Shown: piece after piece, positions 24,775 through 33,792 of the stretch
Layout: each line of letters starts with the position of its first letter
How positions within the stretch are numbered: the first letter of the stretch is position 1
From: DATLLJ01 sp035537875
GTDB taxonomy: Bacteria > Acidobacteriota > Vicinamibacteria > Vicinamibacterales > CAVVIG01
NCBI GenBank assembly: GCA_035537875.1
Contig: DATLLJ010000150.1
Span: 1 to 64,000, forward strand
DNA: 64,000 bases
Direction: 5' to 3'
Notes under the pieces: generated by a model
Databases searched by the model: none
The model's input: the letters and a program-made list of their open reading frames with translations, nothing else
Told to the model about the DNA's origin: nothing
Translations under genes and position numbers: made by a program

Positions 24775-25932
24775 CTAGCCCGCCTTGCGCGTCAACCCCC
24801 GAAGTTTCTCGACCAGCCGTGGCAATGTTTCGACGACGCGATCGACTTCGGCGTCGGTTGAAAACAGCCCGAGGCTGAAGCGAAGCGAGTTCTGCGTCCG
24901 GTGGGCTGGCAACCCCATTGCCCGCAGCACGTGCGACGGCTCGAGCGTCCCGGACGAGCACGCCGAGCCGGTGGACACGGCGATGCCTTCCAGGTCGAGC
25001 GCGATGAGCAGGCTCTCTGCCTCGACGCGGTCGAAGCTGATATTGCTCGTGTTGGGCACGCGTGGCTGGAGTGCGCCGTTCACCGCCGATCCGGGCACAG
25101 TCTTCAGGATCCCGGCCTCGAGGCGGTCGCGCAGTGCGCCGAGGCGAGCACCTTCGGCGGCAATCTTCGCGCCCGCCAGCGCAGCGGCGGTCCCCATACC
25201 CGCGATCGCCGGCACGTTCTCCGTGCCGGCCCGCCGGTTTCGTTCGTGCCGGCCGCCGGTGAGAATGGGCTGCATCCGCGTGCCACGCTTGATCCACAGG
25301 GCACCGGCGCCCTTCGGGCCATTGAACTTGTGCGCCGACAGCGACAGCAGGTCGATGCCAAGGGCTCGCACGTCGACCGGGATCTTGCCGACCGACTGCA
25401 CCGCATCGGTGTGGACAATCGCGCCGCGCTCGTGGGCCAGGCGCGCGAGCTCGGCAACGGGCTGAACCGTCCCGATCTCGTTGTTCGCATGCATGATCGA
25501 CACAATCGCGGTGTCATCGCTGATGACCTCGCGCAGCCGGTCTGGGGCGATGATACCCGTCTGGTCCACGGGCAGGAGCGTCGTCCGCCAGCCCCGCCTG
25601 GCCAGTGCCTTGAAGGTGTTCAGGACGGCCTCGTGCTCGATGGAGCTGGCGATGAGGTGGCGCCGGCCAGTCGGTTCGAGCGCCTCGGCGGCCCCCCGGA
25701 TCGCGAAGTTGTCCGATTCCGTCCCTCCGCTGGTGAAGACCACCTCTGAGGGATCGCCGTTAAGAAGCGTCGCTACGGCTGACCTGGCTTCGTCAATTAA
25801 TGCCTTGGCCTGTTGACCGAAGTAATGAACACTCGACGGATTGCCGAAAAGATCATGGGTCGCACGTACCACTGCCTCAATCACCGGGGGGGCGAGGGGG
25901 GTAGTGGCGTTGTAGTCAAAGTAGACACGCAT
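24775..25932 (-). CDS. iscS: Cysteine desulfurase (IscS/NifS class)
   Basis: This 385-residue PLP enzyme takes sulfur from cysteine. The start at ATG 25932 gives MRVYFDYNATTP, the family N-terminus. HVNNEIG-type ISIMHANNEIG, the PLP Lys in SLSAHKFNGPKG (near residue 202) and the active Cys in TGSACSSGTLEPSHVL are all present. Pairing with mnmA points to tRNA thiolation; it may also feed Fe-S assembly, as no other isc/suf genes are nearby. A TACAAT hexamer (minus strand, 25951-25946) just upstream of the ATG may be a -10 element. Confidence 0.92.
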   Translation of the reverse strand: MRVYFDYNATTPLAPPVIEAVVRATHDLFGNPSSVHYFGQQAKALIDEARSAVATLLNGDPSEVVFTSGGTESDNFAIRGAAEALEPTGRRHLIASSIEHEAVLNTFKALARRGWRTTLLPVDQTGIIAPDRLREVISDDTAIVSIMHANNEIGTVQPVAELARLAHERGAIVHTDAVQSVGKIPVDVRALGIDLLSLSAHKFNGPKGAGALWIKRGTRMQPILTGGRHERNRRAGTENVPAIAGMGTAAALAGAKIAAEGARLGALRDRLEAGILKTVPGSAVNGALQPRVPNTSNISFDRVEAESLLIALDLEGIAVSTGSACSSGTLEPSHVLRAMGLPAHRTQNSLRFSLGLFSTDAEVDRVVETLPRLVEKLRGLTRKAG

Positions 25933-25982
25933 CAGTGAACCGTTCATTGTAGCATTGCCGTAACCATTGGAAACAAAAGGAC

Positions 25983-26011
25983 TAGACAACATCTGAGGCG
26001 ACCCCTATACT
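25983..26011 (+). promoter_or_regulatory. Promoter of the bactofilin gene
   Basis: TAGACA (25983-25988), a 17-bp spacer and TATACT (26006-26011) form a near-consensus sigma-70 promoter 73 bp upstream of the bactofilin start. It diverges from the iscS start. Confidence 0.6.
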
Positions 26012-26084
26012 GACGCGAAAATCGTGCTTGCGCCCCCGGGCAAGACGGTCTCGCACCCTGCAAGAGGACAGGCGGAGGATTGAC

Positions 26085-26627
26085 ATGTGGAAACGTGATG
26101 AAGGCGTTCGTCCGTCGACCGGACAACCAGCGGCTGCGCCCCAGCCCCCCGCGCCGGTCGCGAGCACTCCTGCACGTCCAGAGGCGGGCCATCACATGGA
26201 GAAGGACATCGTGAACATTGGCAAGTCGGTGGTCATCAAGGGCGAGCTGAATGGGAGCGAGGATCTCACGATTGAAGGGCACGTGGAAGGCACGATTCAG
26301 CTGCGCGAGCACGTGCTGACGATTGGGCCGAACGGGCGCATCAAGGCACAGGTCTTCGCCAAGTCGGTCATCGTTCTGGGTGAAGTGACTGGCAACGTCA
26401 CGGCCAGCGAAAAGGTGGACATCCGGGACAACGGCTCGGTCGACGGCGACATCGTGTCGCCGCGTGTGGCCATTGCCGAAGGCGCGCACTTCCGTGGAAG
26501 TGTCGATATGCAGCGGAAGGGCGGTGGACAGCCCGCGGCGAAGGCGGACGCCAAGGCGGCGGCGCCGCAGCCGGCGCCGGCCGTGCAGCCTCACGCCGCC
26601 GCTCCGGCCCAGCGCGTAGGCGCGTAG
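26085..26627 (+). CDS. Bactofilin
   Basis: This 180-residue cytoskeletal protein has a central beta-helix domain at about residues 38-145 with the repeating hydrophobic/Gly pattern of bactofilins (VIKGELNGSEDLTIEGHVEG, then GPNGRIKAQ, then VTGNVTASEKVDI). Flanking segments are Pro/Ala-rich and probably disordered. The ATG at 26085 follows GGAGG (26074-26078) with 6-nt spacing. Bactofilins polymerise at the inner membrane and organise cell shape or wall enzymes. The next gene lies about 100 bp downstream and is probably unrelated in function. Confidence 0.88.
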   Translation: MWKRDEGVRPSTGQPAAAPQPPAPVASTPARPEAGHHMEKDIVNIGKSVVIKGELNGSEDLTIEGHVEGTIQLREHVLTIGPNGRIKAQVFAKSVIVLGEVTGNVTASEKVDIRDNGSVDGDIVSPRVAIAEGAHFRGSVDMQRKGGGQPAAKADAKAAAPQPAPAVQPHAAAPAQRVGA

Positions 26628-26726
26628 AAGCCAATAGCTGGAAGCCAGGACTCGGAAGTTCGAAGCGAGGAGTGGGAAAGCGGCCTTCTGCCTTCTCACT
26701 TCTTTCGTCCACCTTCCGCTGCAGGT

Positions 26727-27371
26727 ATGGGCCTTCTCAATCGCCTCGCCCCTCGCCGACCGGAACCCAACCCGGCCCCTCCTCTATTGTCCGAGGTTGA
26801 AGATCCGGTCTTTGCCACGAAGGCGCTGAGGAAGTTCCTGACGGCGCTGACGTCGCATCCCTCGCCGTCGCTGCTCGACCTCGGACCCGTTGTCGGGAGC
26901 AATGTCAGCTTCTTCGGCGAACAGCTCGGGTGCAAGATTTTCGTCGAGGATATTTTTGCCGATCTCGAGCGGCATCTGCGCGAGGACAAGCTCGAACGAC
27001 TTCCCGATTTCCTCAAGAAGCGATTCCCCCAGGCGACCGGATCGATGGACGGCATTCTCTGCTGGGATCTCATCGATTACCTCGACAAGGCCTCCGCTCA
27101 GGCGCTCGCAACCGAGCTGGCGCGCGTGCTTCGACCCGACGGCGCGCTGCTGGCATTCTTCGGGAGCGTGCAGCGACAGGATCAGCGCTATACCAAGTAC
27201 ATCATCGTCGACGAAGTCAATCTTCGCCATCGCGCCTATCCTGCCGCGAGAGGCCGGCGGGCGGCGCTGTTGAACCGCGATATCATCAGACTGTTCGAGG
27301 GTCTCCGCGTTTCGGACTCCTTCCTCCTGCAGAACAACATCCGCGAGATTCTGTTTCGAAAACCGGCATAG
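26727..27371 (+). CDS. SAM-dependent methyltransferase-like protein
   Basis: This 214-residue protein has a class I methyltransferase pattern. SLLDLGPVVGSN near residue 50 is a degenerate motif I. VEDIF is the acidic end of strand 2, GILCWDLIDYLD corresponds to motif IV, and ELARVLRPDGALLAFFG to motif V/VI. The glycine-rich loop is atypical (GPVVGSN instead of GxGxG), so SAM binding is likely but not certain. The substrate is unknown. It lies 25 bp before the SAM hydrolase gene; co-transcription is possible. Confidence 0.65.
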   Translation: MGLLNRLAPRRPEPNPAPPLLSEVEDPVFATKALRKFLTALTSHPSPSLLDLGPVVGSNVSFFGEQLGCKIFVEDIFADLERHLREDKLERLPDFLKKRFPQATGSMDGILCWDLIDYLDKASAQALATELARVLRPDGALLAFFGSVQRQDQRYTKYIIVDEVNLRHRAYPAARGRRAALLNRDIIRLFEGLRVSDSFLLQNNIREILFRKPA

Positions 27372-27396
27372 CCGTCGGTTCGGGTAATCTCCACGC

Positions 27397-28188
27397 ATGG
27401 CGCGTCCTGTCGTAGCGCTGCTGACCGATTTCGGCCTCCGCGATCATTACGTCGGCACGATGAAAGGGGTGATGCTCGGCATCTGTCCCGATCTGACGCT
27501 CGTGGACATCTCGCACGACATCCCGCCGCATGACGTGATCGCGGGCGGTCTGGCGCTTGCGGCGTGTCACCGGTATTTCCCGCCGGGAACGGTCTTCCTG
27601 GCCGTGGTCGATCCCGGCGTCGGGTCGGCCCGGCGCGCGATTGCGGCAGACTCTGGGTCGTATCGGTTTGTCGCCCCGGACAATGGGATTCTCAGCTCGG
27701 TGCTGGACGAGCAGCCCTCGTGGCGCGCCGTGGAGCTCACCGAGCCCCGATATGCGCGGGCCGTCGTCTGCCGCACGTTCGAGGGGCGCGATCGATTCGC
27801 GCCGGCGGCTGCATGGCTGGCGAGCGGCGTCGACGTCGGCGCGCTCGGACCGTTCATCGCCGATCTGATCCGACTCGCATTGCCGGTCGCGGTGATTGAG
27901 GCGGGCACCATTCGCGGAGAAGTCGTGCGCGTGGATCGCTTTGGCAATCTCATCACCAACATCGATCGGCAGACGTTCGATGCCCTTGTCGGCGGAGACC
28001 CTGACATCCGTGCGGGAGGCCGTCCGATTGCCCGTGTGGTTTCCACGTACGCCGACATTGCCCCGGGAGAAGTCTGCGCGCTCTTCGGCAGCGACGAGCG
28101 GCTCGAAATCGCGGCCAGCGGCGCCAGCGCGGCCGCACTGCTCGATCTTGGGCGGGGTGCGTCCGTGCACGTCACACGGGGCGCGTGA
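27397..28188 (+). CDS. SAM hydroxide adenosyltransferase/SAM hydrolase (DUF62 family)
   Basis: This 263-residue protein has the family motifs LLTDFGLRDHYVGTMKG (residues 9-25), VVDPGVGS, VAPDNGILS and RVDRFGNLITNI. Members hydrolyse S-adenosylmethionine to adenosine and methionine, or are related to fluorinase. The fluorinase-specific insertion loop is not apparent, so the hydrolase role is preferred. TAATCT at 27385-27390 lies 6 nt before the ATG, compatible with a leaderless transcript. It follows a methyltransferase-like gene and precedes an acyl-CoA dehydrogenase gene. Confidence 0.85.
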   Translation: MARPVVALLTDFGLRDHYVGTMKGVMLGICPDLTLVDISHDIPPHDVIAGGLALAACHRYFPPGTVFLAVVDPGVGSARRAIAADSGSYRFVAPDNGILSSVLDEQPSWRAVELTEPRYARAVVCRTFEGRDRFAPAAAWLASGVDVGALGPFIADLIRLALPVAVIEAGTIRGEVVRVDRFGNLITNIDRQTFDALVGGDPDIRAGGRPIARVVSTYADIAPGEVCALFGSDERLEIAASGASAAALLDLGRGASVHVTRGA

Positions 28189-28206
28189 TAGCATGGCGCG
28201 CTTTCC

Positions 28207-29415
28207 ATGATCGATTTCACCCTCACCGAGGAACAGGGTCTGCTCGAACAGTCCATTCGGGAGTGGGCCAGGAACGAAGTCGCGCCCGTCATCCGGGAGA
28301 ACGATCGGCGGCACTACTTCGATCGTGAGCGTGTGCTCGGTGGAATGCAGAAGCTCGGACTGCTCGGGGTCGCCATCCCCACCACGTACGGCGGCGCGGG
28401 GATGGACTACATATCGCTCGGACTCGTGAGCGAAGAGCTTGAATACGTGGACACGTCGCTGCGCGTCATCATGTCCGTTCACGCGGGGCTTCACGGCCTG
28501 ACGCTGCTGACGTGGGGGAACGAGGACCAGAAGCGGCGGTATCTCGTGCCGCAGGCGCAGGGACGGAGGATCGCGGGCTACGGTCTCACCGAGCCCTCGG
28601 CCGGCAGCGACGCGCGAGGCATCCAGACGACGGCCGTCCGGAAGGGCAGTCGGTATGTCCTGACGGGCGAGAAGAGCTGGATCTCCCTTGCGAACGTCGC
28701 GGACGATTTCCTGGTGTTCGCCTGGACCGACCTCGACAAGAAGCGGCAACGCGACCCGTCCGGCATCAGCGCGTTCATCGTGGAGCGGTCGTTCAAGGGC
28801 TTCGCCAGCGGACCGATGAAAGAGAAGTGGGGCATTCTGGCCGGCGACACCGGGTACTTCACGCTGGACGAGGTCGAGGTCCCGGAGGAGAATCTGCTGG
28901 GACGCCTGGGCGAAGGGTTCAAGATCGCGATGTCCGCGCTCGATCAGGGGCGCTTCACGGTCGCGGCCGGCGCCACGGGGCTCATTCGCGCCTGTCGCGA
29001 CGCCAGCGTTGGTTATGCAAAGGAGCGGCGGGCGTTCGGTGTCGAGATCGGACAGCACCAACTCGTCAAGGAGATGCTGGCGCAGATGGAGTCGGACTAT
29101 CAATCTGCCCGGCTCTTGTGGCTGCGCGCGGGCTGGCTCAAGAACAGCGGCCAACGCTCCACGCGCGAGACGGGGCTGGCCAAGTGGTTCGCGACGATCG
29201 CCTCGGAACGTGCGGCGGCCGACGCGGTGCAAATCCACGGAGCCAATGGGTATTCGGACGAATATCCGGTCGGACGTTTTTACCGAAACTGCAAGGGCGC
29301 CGTCATCTACGAGGGCACCCGCGAGATCCATAAGCTGATGCAGGCGGATTACCTGCTCGGCTATCGAACCGATCGGCCCGCACGCTGCGAGCTGCCGGCC
29401 TGGGAAAAAAACTGA
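28207..29415 (+). CDS. Acyl-CoA dehydrogenase
   Basis: This 402-residue FAD enzyme introduces a 2,3 double bond into an acyl-CoA. Family signatures are GYGLTEPSAGSD (near residue 126), GEKSWIS, and the C-terminal HGANGYSDEYPVGRFYR. The catalytic Glu is in VIYEGTREIHKL near residue 370. No other fatty acid or amino acid degradation genes surround it, so the substrate chain cannot be told. The start lies 19 bp after the SAM hydrolase stop. Confidence 0.9.
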   Translation: MIDFTLTEEQGLLEQSIREWARNEVAPVIRENDRRHYFDRERVLGGMQKLGLLGVAIPTTYGGAGMDYISLGLVSEELEYVDTSLRVIMSVHAGLHGLTLLTWGNEDQKRRYLVPQAQGRRIAGYGLTEPSAGSDARGIQTTAVRKGSRYVLTGEKSWISLANVADDFLVFAWTDLDKKRQRDPSGISAFIVERSFKGFASGPMKEKWGILAGDTGYFTLDEVEVPEENLLGRLGEGFKIAMSALDQGRFTVAAGATGLIRACRDASVGYAKERRAFGVEIGQHQLVKEMLAQMESDYQSARLLWLRAGWLKNSGQRSTRETGLAKWFATIASERAAADAVQIHGANGYSDEYPVGRFYRNCKGAVIYEGTREIHKLMQADYLLGYRTDRPARCELPAWEKN

Positions 29416-29442
29416 AGGCTCAGGGCTCGAGGCAACGATTCT

Positions 29443-30441
29443 ATGGATTCAGATCTGTCGCTCGAATTTCTCCGTGTCGTGGAACAGGCTGCTATCGCGT
29501 GCGCCCACACGATGGGGAACGGGGATCGTCACAAGTCGGACCAGGTCGCCGTGGAGTCGATGCGCGCGGTGATGGACACCGTCCCCATCGACGGGACCAT
29601 TGTCATCGGTGAAGGCGAACGCGACGAGGCGCCGATGCTGTACATCGGCGAAAAGGTCGGTCTGGTCAATGCCAAGGGCATCAAGAGCCTCGGATTGGTG
29701 CGCTTCTCGGAGGTCGACATTGCCGTCGATCCGCTCGAAGGCACGAACCTGTGCGCGACCGGCGCGCCCAACGCCATCGCGGTCCTCGCCGCTTCGGAGA
29801 AGGGCGGCCTGCTGCATGCGCCGGATCTCTACATGGAGAAGCTGGTCGTCGGCCCGACGTCGAAGGATCACGTGAGCCTCGATGCCCCGGTCGCCGACAA
29901 CCTGGCTGCGATCGCGCGGTGCCTCGGCCGCGACGTGGACGATCTCGTCGTCATCGTTCTCGATCGGCCTCGTCACGGGCGGCTCATCGAAGACATCCGG
30001 GCGACCGGCGCGCGGATCCGGCTGATTGGCGACGGGGATCTTTCGGCGGGTATCACGGCGGCGGTGTCCGGATCGGGCGTCCACGCGGTCATGGGCACGG
30101 GTGGCGCGCCGGAAGGCGTGCTGACCGCTGCGGCGATGCGCTGTCTCAACGGCGAGATCTTCGCGAGGCTCGTGGTCTCGAAACCGGAGCACGAAAGCCG
30201 CTGCCGCGCGATGGGCATTACGGACTTCAAGAGAGTCTACCGCGCGCACGATCTGGCGCCGGGCAACAACATCATCTTCGCCGCGACCGGCGTGACCGAT
30301 GGCACGTTGATGCGGGGGGTTCGGTTCTTCGGCGACGGCGTCCGCACCAGCTCGCTCATCATGCAGAACCAGCCGCACCAGATACGCTTCATCGACAGCA
30401 TCCACGTCGCTCCCGCGACGAACGTCAGGATCCGTTTCTGA
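29443..30441 (+). CDS. glpX: Fructose-1,6-bisphosphatase class II
   Basis: This 332-residue GlpX-type phosphatase starts MDSDLSLEFLRVVEQAA. Metal- and phosphate-binding motifs are GEGERDEAPMLYIGE (near residue 55), VDPLEGTNLCATG (near 93) and GTGGAPEGVLTAAAMRCL (near 220). It dephosphorylates fructose-1,6-bisphosphate in gluconeogenesis. It lies 27 bp after the acyl-CoA dehydrogenase gene and 3 bp before tsaC, an arrangement suggesting one transcript of housekeeping genes. Confidence 0.93.
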   Translation: MDSDLSLEFLRVVEQAAIACAHTMGNGDRHKSDQVAVESMRAVMDTVPIDGTIVIGEGERDEAPMLYIGEKVGLVNAKGIKSLGLVRFSEVDIAVDPLEGTNLCATGAPNAIAVLAASEKGGLLHAPDLYMEKLVVGPTSKDHVSLDAPVADNLAAIARCLGRDVDDLVVIVLDRPRHGRLIEDIRATGARIRLIGDGDLSAGITAAVSGSGVHAVMGTGGAPEGVLTAAAMRCLNGEIFARLVVSKPEHESRCRAMGITDFKRVYRAHDLAPGNNIIFAATGVTDGTLMRGVRFFGDGVRTSSLIMQNQPHQIRFIDSIHVAPATNVRIRF

Positions 30442-30444
30442 ACG

Positions 30445-31098
30445 ATGCGCCGCGTGTTCGTCGAGCCCGGTGCGCCTCAGCTCGATGCGCTCCAGGAAGC
30501 GGCCAAATGGATCCGCAATGGCGGGCTCGTCGCACTGCCAACAGATACACTGTACGGTCTCGCGGCGGATCCGTACCGGGTTGACGCGGTCGCGCGTCTC
30601 TTCGCCGTGAAGGGCCGGAGCGCAGAGCGCGGGCTTCCGCTGATTGCCGCCGATACGGAACAGGTCATTCGCCACATGGGCCGTCTCTCGCGCACGGCCG
30701 AAGGATTGGCGCAGAAATTCTGGCCCGGTCCCTTGACGCTGCTCGTGGCCGCGCCCGCCGCCCTGGCCCCGGCTGTCACGGGCGGAACCGGTCGGGTCGG
30801 CGTGCGCGTGCCCGCGCACGCCGTCGCGCGCGCGATCTGCCGCTTCGCGGATCGCCCGGTCACGGCTACCAGCGCCAATCGGAGCGGGCAGCCGGCGACC
30901 GCTCTCCCCGACGATGTGGAGCGGACGCTCGGGGGTGATGTGGATCTGTTGATTGATACCGGCCCGACGAGCGGCGGCGCGCCTTCGACGATCGTCGACG
31001 TGGCCGGGCCGGAACCGCTCCTCGTCCGCGCAGGCGCAATCCCTTGGGACACCATACAGGCATGGCTCGCAATCCACGACACACACAGCCCCAGCTAG
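30445..31098 (+). CDS. tsaC: L-threonylcarbamoyladenylate synthase (Sua5/YciO/YrdC)
   Basis: This 217-residue enzyme makes threonylcarbamoyl-AMP for t6A37 of tRNAs. The signature LPTDTLYGLAADP (near residue 31) and KGRSAERGLPLI fit the YrdC domain, and TATSANRSGQPA follows. It lacks the extra C-terminal domain of full Sua5, so it is TsaC-sized with a short tail. The start is 3 bp after glpX, and its last 37 bp overlap the likely start of hflX. Confidence 0.9.
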   Translation: MRRVFVEPGAPQLDALQEAAKWIRNGGLVALPTDTLYGLAADPYRVDAVARLFAVKGRSAERGLPLIAADTEQVIRHMGRLSRTAEGLAQKFWPGPLTLLVAAPAALAPAVTGGTGRVGVRVPAHAVARAICRFADRPVTATSANRSGQPATALPDDVERTLGGDVDLLIDTGPTSGGAPSTIVDVAGPEPLLVRAGAIPWDTIQAWLAIHDTHSPS

Positions 31099-32408
31099 CT
31101 TCGCCCCAGCGGAGATCCCGACCCGAGCGACCCGCAGGTGGTAGCGAACGCGCAGCGCTCGTCGGTCTGATCATGGGCCGGGCGCGGCGCTTCGATGCCG
31201 AGCGGTCGCTTGACGAACTCGCAGGCCTTGCCGATGCGGCAGGGGCAGAGGTGGTGTTGCGCGTGCTGCAGGAGCGCCCCAGGCCCGATCCGTCAACGTT
31301 CCTCGGCGCCGGGAAAGTCGCCACGCTCGCGGCCTCGGCTGCGGAAACGGGCGTCGACGTGATCATTTTCGATCACGAGTTGACGCCCGCCCAGCTGCGG
31401 CACCTCGAAGAGGAGACGGGCAGCAAGATCGTCGATCGAACGCAGCTCATTCTGGATATCTTCGCGCGGCGTGCCCGCACCCGCGAGGGGAAGCTGCAGG
31501 TGGAGCTCGCGCAGCTCGAGTACCTGCTTCCACGCCTCGTGGGCGCCGGCGCCGCGTTGTCGCGGCTCGGAGGCGGAATCGGCACGCGAGGCCCCGGAGA
31601 AACCAAGCTCGAAACCGACCGGCGCCGGATCCGCGCGCGTATTCACGCGGTGTCGAAGGACATCGAGCAGGTGCGTCAGCGACGCGCCCAGTCACGGGAG
31701 CGGCGACGGAAGTCCTCGGTGCCGATCGTCGCGCTGGTCGGCTACACGAATGCCGGGAAAACGACGTTGTTCAACGTGCTCACGCGGGCCTCCGCGGAAG
31801 CCTCCGACGCCTTGTTCGTCACGCTCGATCCGCTTCTCCGTCAGGTTCGTCTGCCCGACAGCCGTACGCTGCTCGTGTCGGATACCGTAGGCTTCATCGA
31901 TCGCCTTCCGCACGCGCTCGTCGCAGCCTTCCGCGCGACGCTCGAGGAAGTGGCAGCGGCCGACCTGATTCTGCACGTGACCGACGCGGCCGCGCCGGAC
32001 CGGGACCGACGGATGGCGGCCGTCCGCCAGGTTCTCGAGGAAGTCGACGCCGTGGACGTCCCACTCCTCGACGTCTACAACAAGTGCGACCTGTTGACCG
32101 AGGAGGAGCGCCGCCGGCTGCTCGAGAGCGACCCTGCGGCGCTGTGCCTCTCGGCCCGGGGCGGGGGAATCGGTCAGTCACCCGCACCGTGGGGGATTGC
32201 TGAGCTACTCGAGACCCTCGCGCATCGTCTGGCAATCGATCTCCAGCGCGTGACCTTCACGTTCAACCCCCGTGAGGCGGCCGATCAAGCCGCGATCGCC
32301 CATCTGTACCGCCACGGGAAAGTCCTCGTCCACGAAACGCGGGACGGTCAGGTATCAATCGTGGCCGATGTACCTCGACGCCTGATCGGTCAACTTAAGA
32401 AGATGTAA
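31062..32408 (+). CDS. hflX: GTPase HflX
   Basis: This 448-residue ribosome-associated GTPase has an N-terminal HflX domain (FLGAGKVATL, FDHELTPAQLR, RTQLILDIFARRA), the linker GGIGTRGPGETKLE, and a G domain. In the G domain the P-loop is GYTNAGKTTLFN, the switch II is SDTVGFI, and NKCD gives guanine specificity. The chosen ATG 31062 overlaps tsaC by 37 bp; an alternative TTG lies at 31044. HflX splits stalled ribosomes under stress. Confidence 0.92.
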   Translation: MARNPRHTQPQLASPQRRSRPERPAGGSERAALVGLIMGRARRFDAERSLDELAGLADAAGAEVVLRVLQERPRPDPSTFLGAGKVATLAASAAETGVDVIIFDHELTPAQLRHLEEETGSKIVDRTQLILDIFARRARTREGKLQVELAQLEYLLPRLVGAGAALSRLGGGIGTRGPGETKLETDRRRIRARIHAVSKDIEQVRQRRAQSRERRRKSSVPIVALVGYTNAGKTTLFNVLTRASAEASDALFVTLDPLLRQVRLPDSRTLLVSDTVGFIDRLPHALVAAFRATLEEVAAADLILHVTDAAAPDRDRRMAAVRQVLEEVDAVDVPLLDVYNKCDLLTEEERRRLLESDPAALCLSARGGGIGQSPAPWGIAELLETLAHRLAIDLQRVTFTFNPREAADQAAIAHLYRHGKVLVHETRDGQVSIVADVPRRLIGQLKKM

Positions 32409-32418
32409 ACTTTCACCG

Positions 32419-33792
32419 ATGCGTCGAGCCGCCCTGCAGGTCAGCAGCCTGTCGCTCGTTCTCGTGGCGGCTTGTGCGCCGAGAACGGCGCCGTTGCCTG
32501 TCGTGACGTCACCCCGGTTTCCCGACTTCGTGGCGCCCGTCGTTCCCGCGGCGTTTGCCAACCAGCCGTGGGCGGCGCGTCAGACCCGCGGCTGGACCTT
32601 TCTCCAGGCTGGCGACCTGCGAAACGCCGAGCGTGAGTTTTCCATTGCGCTCAAGGCTGAACCCACGTTCTTCCCTGCGGAAATTGGCCTCGGCTACGTC
32701 GAGCTTGGGGACCGCGAGCCGAAGACGGCGTTGACCCGGTTTGAACGGGTCCTTGAACGCCAGGTGGACGCTTCAGCGCTGGTCGGTCGAGGCGTCGCGT
32801 ACCTCGACCTCGACCGCGAAGCGGACGCGTTGGTCGCATTTGAAGCCGCCGTGGCCGCCGATCCTTCGCTGACCCAGATCGCCCAACGCGTCGAGGTGTT
32901 GAAATTCCGCAACGTCGAGCAGCGGATAGCCGAGGCCCGTGCCGCCGCCGAGGCGGGCCGGCTAGACGCTGCGATTCGCGCCTACACAGCGGCGGTTGAC
33001 AGTTCTCCGGGCAGTCCGTTTCTCTACCGTGAGCTTGCCGCCGTCGAACGGCAGCGGGGCGACAATCCCGCGGCGCTCGCTCACTATCGGACTGCGCTCG
33101 GCCTCGATGCGGCCGACGTGGAGTCGCTGACGGCCATCGGGGAGATCCTCGAGACCACCGGGGACTTCGACGGCGCCGTCAGGGAGTACTCGGCGGCGCT
33201 GGCGATCGAGCCGAGCAGCGAACTGGTGGCCAAACTCGAGGCGGCCAGGGGACGGGTCGAGCTGGCACGGCTACCCGAACAGTTCCGCGCGATCGACGCC
33301 GCGCCCCAGATCACGCGCGGAGAACTGGCGGCGCTCATCGGCGTGCGACTGGCGCCGCTGCTGCAACCGGACGCACGCGTAGAGGCGGAGCCCATTACCG
33401 ATGTCCGCACCGACTGGGCCGCGCCCTGGATCCTGACGGTATCTCGCGCCGGCGTCATGGAACCGTTCGCCAACCACGCGTTCCAGCCTGACTCCGCCGT
33501 TCGCCGGATCGATCTCGCCCAGGCGGTCGAACGACTGCTGATGCGTATTGCCCCTCTCAAACCCGAGGAGGCGCAGCGCTGGGACTCGGCGTCGGTGCAG
33601 TTCACCGATCTCGCGACAGGCCACCTGGCTTATCCGGCGGCCTCCGCCGCCGTCGCGTCGGGGATATTGACGGCCGAGCCGGACGGCACGTTTCAACCCT
33701 CGCAAGTGGTCAGCGGCGAACAGGCGGTTCGGGCGATCGAGCGACTCCAGCAGCTCGCGGGCCTGCCGTCGATCGGCGCCGCCCGGAGATGA
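32419..33792 (+). CDS. Lipoprotein with TPR repeats and C-terminal SLH-like region
   Basis: This 457-residue protein has a lipobox (LVLVAAC, Cys19), so it is predicted to be a lipoprotein. Residues 55-285 hold about six TPR-like helical pairs (for example GWTFLQAGDLRNAEREFSIAL). Residues 295-445 contain segments such as ITDVRTDWAAPWILTVSRAGVMEPF and FTDLATGHLAYPAASAAVASGIL, which look like SLH motifs that can bind peptidoglycan or secondary wall polymers. It could tether the outer membrane to the wall. TAAACT at 32406-32411 lies 7 nt upstream of the ATG. Confidence 0.75.
   Translation: MRRAALQVSSLSLVLVAACAPRTAPLPVVTSPRFPDFVAPVVPAAFANQPWAARQTRGWTFLQAGDLRNAEREFSIALKAEPTFFPAEIGLGYVELGDREPKTALTRFERVLERQVDASALVGRGVAYLDLDREADALVAFEAAVAADPSLTQIAQRVEVLKFRNVEQRIAEARAAAEAGRLDAAIRAYTAAVDSSPGSPFLYRELAAVERQRGDNPAALAHYRTALGLDAADVESLTAIGEILETTGDFDGAVREYSAALAIEPSSELVAKLEAARGRVELARLPEQFRAIDAAPQITRGELAALIGVRLAPLLQPDARVEAEPITDVRTDWAAPWILTVSRAGVMEPFANHAFQPDSAVRRIDLAQAVERLLMRIAPLKPEEAQRWDSASVQFTDLATGHLAYPAASAAVASGILTAEPDGTFQPSQVVSGEQAVRAIERLQQLAGLPSIGAARR

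Noticed and set aside
27286..29331. 681-codon minus-strand ORF
   Set aside because: It lies fully antisense to the clear SAM hydrolase and acyl-CoA dehydrogenase genes; long antisense frames are expected in GC-rich DNA, and it shows no family motif.
29449..31086. 545-codon minus-strand ORF
   Set aside because: Antisense to glpX and tsaC, which have all their catalytic motifs.
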